Shown in pieces: positions 46,431 through 55,800 of a DNA stretch of 59,688 nt. Each line of letters starts with the position of its first letter. Within the stretch, counting starts at the first letter, position 1. A program made the position numbers and the translations under genes. The notes beneath the pieces are model-generated. The model was given only the letters and a program-made list of their open reading frames with translations. It was not told where the DNA came from and searched no databases. Source of the stretch: Kiritimatiellia bacterium (GTDB lineage: Bacteria > Verrucomicrobiota > Kiritimatiellia > RFP12 > UBA1067). Location: NCBI GenBank assembly GCA_017403825.1, contig JAFRDO010000042.1:1-59688 (forward strand), given 5' to 3'.

Positions 46431-48671
46431 CTATTGCTCTACGCGTATGGACGATATCTCGAAGGCATGGGCGCGGCCTGCGGCTGACGGGTCAAGCCAC
46501 TTGCCGAAACACAGGCAGACCGTGTCCAGCCGACGAATGTCAAGACGGAACCCATCTTGGCGTTCCGGCACGTTCCAGTGCGAGAAGTAGCGGAAGTCAG
46601 AAAACGGCACGCGCACCTCGCTCCAGTGCCGCGGCAGCGTAACGTTCGTGCCCCATACCTGACCGTCGTCAAGCCTAAGCGCAACCTCCACCTGCTCCGC
46701 AACGCTCCCCACCGCATGTCCCGTGACGACGAGCGTCCGCCCTTCCCCCGCTTCGGGGAACGCCGCCGCGTACACCTTGCCGTCCGACGGCACGTAGGCG
46801 CTCATCGCCTCGCGCTCAACGAAGTTCGTTGCGCGGTAGCGGCATGCGGGACGCCCCCGGTCGTCCTTCGCCGCCTCGGTCCAGCCGCCGTTGCCGCTGC
46901 ATCTTACGGCCAGCGCGGCGTCGAAGAAGTTCCAGTCGCGCGGCGTCGGGAACTTCGCGCGGCCTTCCGCCACCAGTTCCGCCAGCGTCGGAGGCCAGCG
47001 CTTCCTGTTCGGGTCAGGCAGGTCGGGCTGCGGCGCCCACCATTCAGGCACGTCCGCCGCAGCAAGTTGCGCTGGCGAAACGGGTGCGCCCCGCGAAAGG
47101 ACGTAGTCGCCTGGCGCCAGCACGACCCTGCCGCCGCGTGCCGATGCCGCGCGAGAGCCGTCAGAAACGCGCCACGCCGTGAAGTCAGCCCCGAGGTCCG
47201 GCAGGCGCACCGTAAGTTCCGGGCAATCCGCAAGCACCACGGTCTTCTTGCCGCCGTCGCCGGTGTAGGGATCGGCGCAGGGCATGACGGACGGATACAG
47301 CTGCAGCCGCCACTGGCCGTCCGCCACCTTGTCGAGGAAATAGCAGCCGTTGCCCGAGGAGGCGACCACCGGCGACGAGCCGCAGCCCCACACGCGGCGC
47401 AGCTTCTCAAGCGCCGGCACAGGCGTGAGGGGCGTAGCCGTGTAGAGAAGCGCCGTCTCCGTGACCATCTCCGAAAGGTTGGACTCGGCATTCACCCTGA
47501 ACGGAGGAAAGACCATCTCGTTCTTCTCGGCGGCGAACGACGTTCCCCTCGGCAGGCGACGGAAGACTTCGGAGGCAATCGCCAGGGACATGGCTTTCTC
47601 CGGCGTGTAGACAAGGTTCAGGTAGTGGGTGCGGTAGCTCACGTTGTCTGCGGCGAGCGGCGTGGGGTCATATTGGAACTGCGTGGCCGACTGCGCGCCC
47701 TCGCTGCGGAAGAGCCGCGCCATCGCCGGATACATGTAGGCGCCTGGAGTGTCGGCGGCGTCGAACTCGTAGACGATCTTCGCCTTGCCGTCCAACCGCG
47801 AGTCCGCCTTCAGCGAACTGCCCTTCACGAACCCCAGCTGCGGACCCGGCAGCGCATGGCCAGCCTCAAGCCCCGTCGCGTAATAGACGCCGCTTACGCC
47901 GTCCGTCTTCAGCATCGGCACGCAATCGTTGCGTCCATTCCACGTCGCGCTGTAGAAGACTGGCTTTTTCGTTCCGCTCCGGCGAATGCCGTCTAGAAGC
48001 GCGTTGGCATACTCGGCAACCTGCTCGCTCGTTGTGCCGTCGGGATAACCAGGCTCGTTGATCAGCTCGAAGCACAGGACGCACGGGTCGTCGGCGTAAC
48101 GACGGCCCGTGTAGCGGTTGACGTGCTCGGCGAACTCGCGCTCGAAACGCGCCTCGGCCTTCCAGAGGTCCCGGTCGGAAGTGAGCGTCTTTATGCCGAC
48201 GGGATACGCGAAGCCGTTGGTGCAGCTCGTCCACTTGCCGCCTCCCCAAGCGGCAATAGGCGTAAGAACTGTGTAGATGCCGTTCGAGGCACATTCGGAG
48301 ACAAGGTAGTCAAGCGCGTCCACGTGGTCGTTGTCGACGAACGCCCCTTCGCGCGTGGAGAACTCGCGGTCGAAGCAGTGAAGGCGGATCGCGTTCAGCC
48401 CGAGCCGGCGGAACTGCGCCACATCGCGGCGGATCGTCTCCTTGACGTCGCAGCCCCGCTCGCGCAGAACGCGGTAGTCTAACGCGAACGGCGCATAGTA
48501 GTTCACGCCGAAAACCGCCACCTCGCTCCCGTCATCGGTCCAGCGCATCACGCCCTGCGCGTCCACGCGCGCCTGCCTGTCTGCCGGGGCTACGGCCGCC
48601 GCATGGCAGGCAAAGACTGCTGCGACACCGGCAACAAGCGACCTGACTGCCATCTCCAGTCTCACGCTCAC
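46431..48671 (-). CDS. Exported GH5-like glycoside hydrolase
   Basis: About 746 residues. An N-terminal hydrophobic segment (VAGVAAVFACHAAA) precedes a GH5/clan-A barrel: VFGVNYYAPFALDYR, GLNAIRLHCFDREF, acid/base Glu206 in CFELINEPGYP, and probable nucleophile Glu302 in AKIVYEFDAADT. Residues ~580-746 look like a CBM-type jelly roll (WNFFDAALAVRCSGNGGWTE, EVRVPFSDFRYFSHW). Possible activities include beta-mannanase or beta-glucanase. The GTG start overlaps the stop of the phosphoesterase gene (GTGA); ATG 48653 is an alternative start. Confidence 0.8.
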   Translation of the reverse strand: MSVRLEMAVRSLVAGVAAVFACHAAAVAPADRQARVDAQGVMRWTDDGSEVAVFGVNYYAPFALDYRVLRERGCDVKETIRRDVAQFRRLGLNAIRLHCFDREFSTREGAFVDNDHVDALDYLVSECASNGIYTVLTPIAAWGGGKWTSCTNGFAYPVGIKTLTSDRDLWKAEARFEREFAEHVNRYTGRRYADDPCVLCFELINEPGYPDGTTSEQVAEYANALLDGIRRSGTKKPVFYSATWNGRNDCVPMLKTDGVSGVYYATGLEAGHALPGPQLGFVKGSSLKADSRLDGKAKIVYEFDAADTPGAYMYPAMARLFRSEGAQSATQFQYDPTPLAADNVSYRTHYLNLVYTPEKAMSLAIASEVFRRLPRGTSFAAEKNEMVFPPFRVNAESNLSEMVTETALLYTATPLTPVPALEKLRRVWGCGSSPVVASSGNGCYFLDKVADGQWRLQLYPSVMPCADPYTGDGGKKTVVLADCPELTVRLPDLGADFTAWRVSDGSRAASARGGRVVLAPGDYVLSRGAPVSPAQLAAADVPEWWAPQPDLPDPNRKRWPPTLAELVAEGRAKFPTPRDWNFFDAALAVRCSGNGGWTEAAKDDRGRPACRYRATNFVEREAMSAYVPSDGKVYAAAFPEAGEGRTLVVTGHAVGSVAEQVEVALRLDDGQVWGTNVTLPRHWSEVRVPFSDFRYFSHWNVPERQDGFRLDIRRLDTVCLCFGKWLDPSAAGRAHAFEISSIRVEQ

Positions 48672-50176
48672 CCGCCGAACGCGGCCTCAAGCGGCGCGCT
48701 CCTACTCTCCAGCGAAGAGACGGCGCGGACCTCTATCTTGAACGGCGCCGACGGCAGCTGGTCGAGGCAGACGGTCATGGTCTCGCCCTTAGCCGACCAG
48801 TAGTCGCCGTCAGGCTTGTAGACGTTCGCAGCAAGCATCCGCTTCACTACGGCCTTGCCGCTTGCGGGAACGAACGTCACCTCGTAAGAGAACGGACGCG
48901 TCGCGCGCACGGCATCGGCCTGCGGAAAGTCAAGGCGTACGGCGGACTTCTTCTCCGACGGCACAATCTTCTTCACGCCGTCTACCTTCGCCTTGCCACC
49001 CCGGTTCGTCGCCTCCACCTTCGTTACGGCGAGCTTCGCGCCGGCGGCAAATTCCGGAGGCTTTTCCTTCACGCGACGAGGCTCGAACGCGAACGGCTGC
49101 GACTTCGCGACGGGCAACGGCACGACCCAGTCGCCGCCGAGCGTCTTGTCGGTGGAGAAGTCGCGGCGCGTGAACGCGATGCAGTCGTTGAAAACACGCA
49201 CCAGCATTCCCTGTCGGCTCGTCTCAGGAATCGGACGCGAGGCCTTGAACGCGTTCTGTCCGCCCCACCCGTTCTCGTAGCCGGAGTCCGGGTGCAGCTC
49301 GTCGCCGGGCGACGCACAGGCGCGCAGCGACGCCGTTCCGAGCGACGTGAAGCCGCCCTGCCAGATCGACCGCTCGTCTGTAAGGCTGTAGTGCGAATGG
49401 CCGGAGAACGCGACGGCGTTCGGGAAGGCCTTTAGCGCGGCAGTCGTCTCGCCGGAGTCGTGTCCCCACGCCCACGCTCCGTAGACGGTGTTCTGCAGGT
49501 GCGCATGCTGGCAGTAGAAGAACGGCTTGGACGGATCGAGCGCAGCGCCATTCGCGGCGAACCACTCGCCTACGTGACGGAAAGCCGTCTCGCACTTCGG
49601 GTGGCAAGGCTCGTTCTGCCAGTGCGCACCAACGAAGGAATATCCCTTAACGTCCTTTCGGAAAATCGGCTCGTAAGGCTCCTGCATGATGCGCTCCCAG
49701 CAGCCCTTCAAGTCGCTGCACAGCAAGTTGCGCTTCCGCTCCGCCTCATCGGGGAAAAGCTTGTTGACGAACACGCCGCCGTCGTAGGTATAGGCGTCCC
49801 AGTCGTGGTTGCCGGTAATGAAGACGCGCTCGACGCGCCGTCCGTCCGGCGCCTTCGAGTCCGGGAAAACCTTCCACCAGGCCGCGGCGACGGCTTCGAG
49901 TTCCGCGACAAGCCCCGTGTCGGCAAGGTCGCCCGCTACCATCACGGCATCGACATTCCGGTCGCGGAACCATTCGAGCGCATGAACGAACGCACTGCAG
50001 TCGTGGCTCGGATGCATGCCATTGCCGTCGGGTGCGATCCTAACGTGAATGTCGCTCACGACGCCGAACGTCATGTTGGGCTTACGCCCCAGCGCATACG
50101 CCGCCGACAGCCGCAGCGCCGGCATCGCGCCGAACGCCGTCGCCCCGCAGATGAATCCTCTTCTTGATAATAGCAT
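48668..50176 (-). CDS. Tat-exported metallophosphoesterase
   Basis: About 502 residues. MLLSRRGFICGATAFG is a Tat signal. Metal ligands: VVSDIHVR, MVAGDLADTG, ITGNHDWDAYTYDGG and AFSGHSHYSLTD. After ~residue 345 a beta-rich domain follows (KLAVTKVEATNRGGKAKVDG), probably Fn3-like. Calcineurin-like phosphodiesterase acting outside the cytoplasm; substrate unknown. The start 50176 is chosen from AGGA 6 bases upstream; the frame extends to 50209. Confidence 0.85.
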   Translation of the reverse strand: MLLSRRGFICGATAFGAMPALRLSAAYALGRKPNMTFGVVSDIHVRIAPDGNGMHPSHDCSAFVHALEWFRDRNVDAVMVAGDLADTGLVAELEAVAAAWWKVFPDSKAPDGRRVERVFITGNHDWDAYTYDGGVFVNKLFPDEAERKRNLLCSDLKGCWERIMQEPYEPIFRKDVKGYSFVGAHWQNEPCHPKCETAFRHVGEWFAANGAALDPSKPFFYCQHAHLQNTVYGAWAWGHDSGETTAALKAFPNAVAFSGHSHYSLTDERSIWQGGFTSLGTASLRACASPGDELHPDSGYENGWGGQNAFKASRPIPETSRQGMLVRVFNDCIAFTRRDFSTDKTLGGDWVVPLPVAKSQPFAFEPRRVKEKPPEFAAGAKLAVTKVEATNRGGKAKVDGVKKIVPSEKKSAVRLDFPQADAVRATRPFSYEVTFVPASGKAVVKRMLAANVYKPDGDYWSAKGETMTVCLDQLPSAPFKIEVRAVSSLESRSAPLEAAFGG

Positions 50177-50220
50177 TTCCATTCCTCGCTTTCCGCCGCG
50201 CATTGCCACGACGCAGCGTC

Positions 50221-51225
50221 CTAGCCCGGATTCTCGTCCAGGCTTCTCCTGAAGATATCGAAGCCCTCGCGGATCGTCTCAAGGTCCTTCTGTGTGTTGC
50301 TAAATACCCACGGCGCCATAAGAAAGCCCTTGAGATGCTCCGCAGAGACGTGCCGACGGCAGAACGCCACGAGGTCGACCATGCTGTCGTTCACCGCCGG
50401 ACCACGCTGCTTGCGGATCTTCGAGTTCCAGTTGGAACCGCACGGAACCTGGTCGAACCCAGCCTTGTCGAGCCGCACGTACAGCTCAAGCCAGGCGCGG
50501 CACTCCTTCAGCTTCGGGCTGTCGAGGTCAAATCCCTCGAGATACTCGTCGTAGTAGCCGTTGAGCTGTACTACGCTCTTCGGGCAGCGCGTCACGAAGT
50601 CGGGGTGATACCAGCCGTAGTCGCTCCAGGACCACGCGCGCATGCCGTTCTTCTCCACGGTTGAGACGAGCCACAGGAAGTCGTGCCACCAAAGCTCGCC
50701 TTGCCGCACGACGGTGAAATTCATCTGCTTCTGGTGGCCGAACGTTTCCTCGTCGCAGCCGATGTGCAGGAAACGCGGCCGGTCGAAGATCTCGGCGATG
50801 TCGCGTATGAGGTCGGCGCAGACCTGGTAGTACTTCGGTGTGGAAACCATGCGGCGGTACTCCTTCAGCCAGCCGTTGTGCGTGTTGGAGAAGTTGAGCT
50901 TCGGAACGGGCTCCAGGCCGAGCGCCCTCAGCCGCCGCAGCTCAACGCGCAGACGATCGGGCGACCAGCTCCCCTCGACCGCCAGCTCCGGGTGGCTGGG
51001 ATAGGCGACGCCGTCGCCGACGTCGATGAGCAGCGTGTTGAACTTGCGCTCCACGGCGAGATCGACGGCGGCGCGCCATATCGATTCGTCCGTGCGCAGC
51101 CTGCGGTTCGGGGCCTTCTCGCCGAGCGCGGCGTCCGCCGACGGGTCGAGCGGCCAGTCGCACCACATGTTTTCGCCGAGATTCAGCATGACCGCGTGAA
51201 TCTCATTGGCCCTTCCTGTCATCAT
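50221..51225 (-). CDS. Cytoplasmic paralog of the GH20-like hydrolase
   Basis: About 334 residues. Strongly similar over its length to the protein at 31286-32419: VYPSHPELA here reads AYPSHPELAVEGSW, KLNFSNTHNGWLKEYRRMVST, PRFLHIGCDEETFGHQ, WSWSDYGWYHPDF, DKAGFDQVPCGSNW. No signal peptide or lipobox is visible, so it may act inside the cell. The GCDEE active-site-like motif is kept. The start is one of two consecutive ATGs (51225/51222) after GGTG; the TTG at 51255 is rejected. Likely intracellular beta-hexosaminide hydrolysis; the paralog would work outside. Confidence 0.72.
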   Translation of the reverse strand: MMTGRANEIHAVMLNLGENMWCDWPLDPSADAALGEKAPNRRLRTDESIWRAAVDLAVERKFNTLLIDVGDGVAYPSHPELAVEGSWSPDRLRVELRRLRALGLEPVPKLNFSNTHNGWLKEYRRMVSTPKYYQVCADLIRDIAEIFDRPRFLHIGCDEETFGHQKQMNFTVVRQGELWWHDFLWLVSTVEKNGMRAWSWSDYGWYHPDFVTRCPKSVVQLNGYYDEYLEGFDLDSPKLKECRAWLELYVRLDKAGFDQVPCGSNWNSKIRKQRGPAVNDSMVDLVAFCRRHVSAEHLKGFLMAPWVFSNTQKDLETIREGFDIFRRSLDENPG

Positions 51226-51264
51226 GTCTTCACCACCCCGTATCAACCGAAACAATTTTAATGT

Positions 51265-51270
51265 ATTTTA
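51265..51270 (-). promoter_or_regulatory. Extended -10 promoter of the cytoplasmic GH20-like gene
   Basis: Minus-strand GATGTGATAAAAT: TGA-TAAAAT, about 40 bases before the ATG, with GGTG in the leader. It follows directly after the terminator at 51319-51355. Confidence 0.6.
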
Positions 51271-51318
51271 TCACATCTACAGTTCCGGGACAACTGGCGC
51301 AGGCAGGCTTTTTTTTAA

Positions 51319-51355
51319 AAAATGAGAAACCAGGTCTGACCTGGTTTCTCATTTT
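51319..51355. terminator. Bidirectional intrinsic terminator, 17-bp perfect stem
   Basis: Stem AAAATGAGAAACCAGGT (51319-51335), loop CTG, and its exact complement (51339-51355). On the minus strand a T-run follows, and the plus strand also ends in TTTT. It separates the PHP gene (ends 51408) from the next promoter. A run of eight Ts then six As lies beside it (51309-51322). The perfect long palindrome could alternatively be a repeated element. Confidence 0.8.
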
Positions 51356-51407
51356 GACAAAGCTTGCGGTAGAACCGCACGCTGACAAGACAATGCGGAA
51401 AAAATAA

Positions 51408-52844
51408 TTACGTCGCCGGGTTGGCGTAGGGCTGGGTCCAGGCGACACGCACCCCCTGCGGATGCAGGGCTGCCGTGCAGAGCGTCGCACCGCACTCCTC
51501 GATGCGCGCCCGCACATAGAGGTCGTCGTCGGCCAGCGTGTACGAGGCTCGGACCGGCTCACCGGGGCGGAACCTGACGGTCTTGACTACCTTGCCGATC
51601 TTCTCGTCGTAGATGTTTATCTCGCGCTGGAACTTCATGTCGCCCTTGTGCTGCTCAGGGCGCACGGTCACCTTGCCGACAGGCTTGTCAGCGAAGTCCC
51701 GCTTAGTGACGATGAAGCGAACGGTGCGCACCGAGAGCCCTGCCGGGGCGGACACGGCGAGCGACCCCGCCGACGGGTCAAACGACACATCGTCAGGCTC
51801 GAGCCCCTCGCACGTCACAAAATCACCAGCGTTCATCGCCGCTATGAGCGACGCGGCGTCGAGCGATTCGGCCCGCACCAGCGACCAGGCGTTGCCGGGC
51901 ATCAGCATGTCGCAAGGCTCGCCGCGGTAGCGATGCGTGTCGTCCGTGCCGATGCCGTAGAGAAGCGGCTGCCCTCTGCGCATGCGGAAGGCGTTCGCGA
52001 CGTCCCAGAGACGGTCGGTGTCAAATCCGTCGGAGGGAAGACCCTCGCCGGACTTGAACGGAGAGCCGTTGTTGCACACCTCGAAGAAGCGGACAGACGG
52101 ATTTTCGACTACCACCTCCGGCCCGACATCGTACCATCGCCAGATGGGATGGTTCAAGATGAAAAGATGCGGCCTGCCCATGGATTGGGCGAGCGCGGCA
52201 GTCTCCTTCGCGTGGCTACCCAGAAACGCGCCAAGCGGAATGTCATTGGCGATGCGCTTGAACCCTGGCTCGACATAGGACGGAAGAAGCTGCGGCAGGT
52301 TCACGTAGTTCATGTGAAGCTGGTGGATGCGGCCGTCGGAATACTGCACGCTCCGGGTTGCCTCCACGTCCGGCAGCAACAGGAACTCCCCGGGAGCGTT
52401 GAAGCGCGCGGAGAGCTCTTCGAACGTGCTGAGCCGCGCTTCCAAGCGGCCGTTCGCCGTCGTTCGCGTCTTGGCGTCGGGGAAAGCCGTGAGATAGTCG
52501 TCGAAATACCGCTGCTTCGCGGTGAAGACATAACGACGCGTAGGCCGTTTCGCCCATTCCGGCGTGAAGTCCGCCTCGTTGTCGCCGACCGCCGCGATCC
52601 AGCTGTCAGGATCGTCCTGAAACATGTTGTGGTCGCTGAGGCCGAGGAAGTTGTAGCCGCGGCTCTTGTACCACGCAACGGCCTCGTCCGGAAACGCCTT
52701 ACCGTCCGACCAGAAAGTGTGAGTGTGCAGGTTCCCCTTGTACCAGCGCTTCTTGGCGCAAGCCGAACGCACGCCGCACGTTTCACACCCCGAAAGCGCA
52801 GCAAGTGCCGCCGCGCCGCCAATGAATCCTCTTCTTGTCGTCAT
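51408..52844 (-). CDS. Tat lipoprotein with PHP (CehA/McbA-like) metallohydrolase domain
   Basis: About 478 residues from ATG 52844. MTTRRGFIGG is a Tat motif, and LAALSGC is a lipobox. PHP motifs: WYKGNLHTHTFWSDGKAFPDE, YNFLGLSDHNMFQDD, FILNHPIW and a later GIGTDDTHRYRGEPC. These fit the CehA/McbA branch of PHP metallohydrolases that act on phosphoester or carbamate substrates. The last ~100 residues are beta-rich (VSAPAGLSVRTVRFIVTKRDF). The longer frame (52955) is non-conserved. A TATAAT at 52875-52880 may drive it, but it is inside the upstream gene's end. Confidence 0.8.
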   Translation of the reverse strand: MTTRRGFIGGAAALAALSGCETCGVRSACAKKRWYKGNLHTHTFWSDGKAFPDEAVAWYKSRGYNFLGLSDHNMFQDDPDSWIAAVGDNEADFTPEWAKRPTRRYVFTAKQRYFDDYLTAFPDAKTRTTANGRLEARLSTFEELSARFNAPGEFLLLPDVEATRSVQYSDGRIHQLHMNYVNLPQLLPSYVEPGFKRIANDIPLGAFLGSHAKETAALAQSMGRPHLFILNHPIWRWYDVGPEVVVENPSVRFFEVCNNGSPFKSGEGLPSDGFDTDRLWDVANAFRMRRGQPLLYGIGTDDTHRYRGEPCDMLMPGNAWSLVRAESLDAASLIAAMNAGDFVTCEGLEPDDVSFDPSAGSLAVSAPAGLSVRTVRFIVTKRDFADKPVGKVTVRPEQHKGDMKFQREINIYDEKIGKVVKTVRFRPGEPVRASYTLADDDLYVRARIEECGATLCTAALHPQGVRVAWTQPYANPAT

Positions 52845-52867
52845 GATTTCTACTCGTTTCAGTTTCC

Positions 52868-55800
52868 TTAGCGTATTATAAGTATTCCGCCTCGCGGCCA
52901 AATGGTAAGAACTATCGCGCCATCTGCAAAGTTCACGCCGGCAATCGCGTTCCATGTCGCCACGTGCTCCGCCTCGGCCGCAAGATACGAACCGGCAGCG
53001 GCCGAACCGATCTGCGTCCGAAGTTCGCGGAATGCCGTATCGTAATAGCGGCCGAAGTCAACCGTGATATTGCTGCCGCCCGAGAGCGTTCCGGTCACGT
53101 TGAGCGGCGTTGCCACCGTGCCGTTGTCATTGAGCTCCATGCTGATGGCAACGCCGTCGCCGAGCGTAAGGTTGCCCGTGACGGCGAGCTCGCCGTCCAG
53201 CTCAAGGAACTCCGTAACGGTGCAGTTGCCGATGATTGTGCCGTGGCCCATTATCGAACGGAACGTAGTCGCGGTGCCGTTCAAGTCGAGCGTGCCGCCG
53301 TCCAGCACAGCAACGTCGGAGAACGCGTTAGCAACGCCCTGCTTCAGCGTCGCCGTGCCGGAAACGTGCGTCGGGCCGTTGAAGCCGTTCGCGACGTTCA
53401 AGACAAGCGTGCCCGTACCGGATGCGCCGAACCCACCGTCCGCCGCAGCGCCTAGGTCGGACGCCCTCGCCAGCTGGCTCACCGTGTAGGTGTTCTGGTT
53501 AGTCATGTCGATGGTGCCGCCGCCAGCGCCAACCGTCACAGACGAGAAGCCGGAAAGCGTGCCGTTGTCCTCCAGCGGACGGAACGTGCCGCCGTCGAAG
53601 CGGATATGACCTTCTGCGGCGGGACGCGAAGACGAGCTGCTGTCCTTGAGGTTCTTTGTTTCCACAACGCCGCCATACATGTTCAGATAGCCGCTGGTGC
53701 CATTGCTGCCCGGCACTTCAATCAGAACCGACGAAGCCGTTCTGACAATTCCGTCATAGACATTGAGTTTCATTTTCGGAATATACGCAGGCCAATTAGA
53801 ATTCTTTCCGCCGACCATGAACCGGTCATCGGCACCGCCATCACCGGCCAACTTGCAGAACTCTCCCCCATACACGTTCACAACGCACTCGTTGTCTTCA
53901 CCATTGATCCTCACAGCGCTTCCTTCGAAGCCAATGGTAACATACCCCGCTCCAACCTCGAAGAGGCCGTCATAAATATTCAGCTCGTAGAGACCGCACT
54001 GCTTATAGGTGTAGTAGCTATATCCCAAAATCAGCCCCTTCACACGCACGGTTCCACCGTACTGGTTGAATGCAGCGTATGGACGGCTGGTGAACTTCGA
54101 GCAGTCGTCATACGTGCAGGCGTTGTACCGGCCAATGGCCAAGTAGCCGTTTGGATTGGAAAACTCTCCCTGCCAGATTTCCATTACAGCCGGCAAAGCA
54201 CCACCTTTGCCATCCGGAATAGGATGGTTGCCGACCCACAGACCGTCGCCACCCGCTCCATTCAGTGCCGTAACTGTTCCCGGCATGTCAAGCACAAGCG
54301 TACCGGCGTTGACCGTGAAGGAGTTCGCGTTTGGAACGTCGCCATTTACGGGGACGCTTCCCTCAACCCATGCCGAATTCGCATTCTTCTGCGCATTTCC
54401 TGCGAGAGTAAACGCGGCATCGTTCTGCAAGACGAGCGTTCCCGGCTCCATCTTGACAAACGCAGATCTGTTGGTTAGGATGCCGGTGACATACACCGTC
54501 TTGCCTTCCGGCACTTCAATTCCGAGTCCCGTCGCACCGCCGTCCGAGTTCTTGAGATTGACCGTTGACCGACCAGACTCCGTGAAGCGCACGGAAGCGT
54601 TGTTGAGGTCTAGTGTCACACCATCGAAGTCCTCAGGACGTCCTTCGATGCGACCCGTTGTGAGCTTGATCGTTCCGTCTCCGGAAAGCGGCCCTGTGAC
54701 CTGAACCGTGCCACCTCCGCTCGTGGCGCCAGCATAGGCAACCGTGCCTGAAATGGGCGTTGACGCATCCAACACAACAGTTTCAGGGTAGTAAGGTTGA
54801 CGATAATATGCAAAGGAAGGATTAAATGTCGAGGCGCCAGTAGTCGTCATGGCAATTGTGTCAAAACTCTCATTAGATGTATCCAACGAGAACGTGACCG
54901 TCAGGCCGTCTCTGGCCAGCTTGGGATGAAGTTTGAACTGATTCGCCACATCCACACCTTCAAAGCACCCCTTAGGTCCACGCAATATGTTGGCGCTTCC
55001 GTTCGGAACGACCAACTTGATGCCAGATTCCGAATCGCCGTAACGATAGGCGCAGTACACCGTGCCCTTGACCACCAGATTGTTTGCAAGAAGGTGATAA
55101 TAGGTACTTGGGCTGTAATAGCCATAGACAAACGTAGAATCCGCCGCCGTCTCGCCAAGATAGAGATTCTCACACGTCCTTCCATAGTAGGAGACGATGC
55201 CACCACCATCCTTAACGCGGATGGTCCTGCCGGCGACAACATTGATTCCACTGTTGCCACTTTGGTAGCTCGGCTGGATGACACCGCCATTCTCGGCGAT
55301 CAACTCACCCGTACATGAAAGGTTATAGCATAGGCGAACGGCCCGGTTCGTGTCACCGCCCCGCACCGTGATATTGCCGGAGCCTGTGAAGTCGCAATTC
55401 AAATCCATGAAATCGACATCTGCTTCCGAAAGGTCAAAAATCGCACCGCCCGAACCGATTTCACGCACGGAGAAGGAGGCAAAAGGAGCAAAGCTCGTCA
55501 TATGCGTTGCCTGATATGGCTTCAGCACGGCACCATTCAAGTGCAGATCGGCCTTGGCGTTTCCTGTAAAGACTGGCTCGGACGAACCGCCAAAAGTGAG
55601 CGTACCACCATTAAGGCGAATTTGCGTATGATGATTGGCGTCTCCGCCCGAACTCGGACAGAGAAGACCACGCCAAAGCTTTACCTCTCCACCGTTCATT
55701 TCAAATGAAGTCGTACAGTTTGCCTGCACATAGTGGCCGACTCTCAAGTATCCGTCACTGTCCGACGTGCCAATCTCCAAAAGGCCATTGTTGACGGTCA

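Noticed and set aside
46411..46433. Hairpin behind the GH5-like gene as terminator
   Set aside because: Only a 5-bp stem and no T-run on the transcript strand.
52875..52880. TATAAT box before the PHP gene
   Set aside because: It lies in the codons of the final strand of the 2132-residue protein (ILIIR) and lacks TG; a chance match cannot be excluded.
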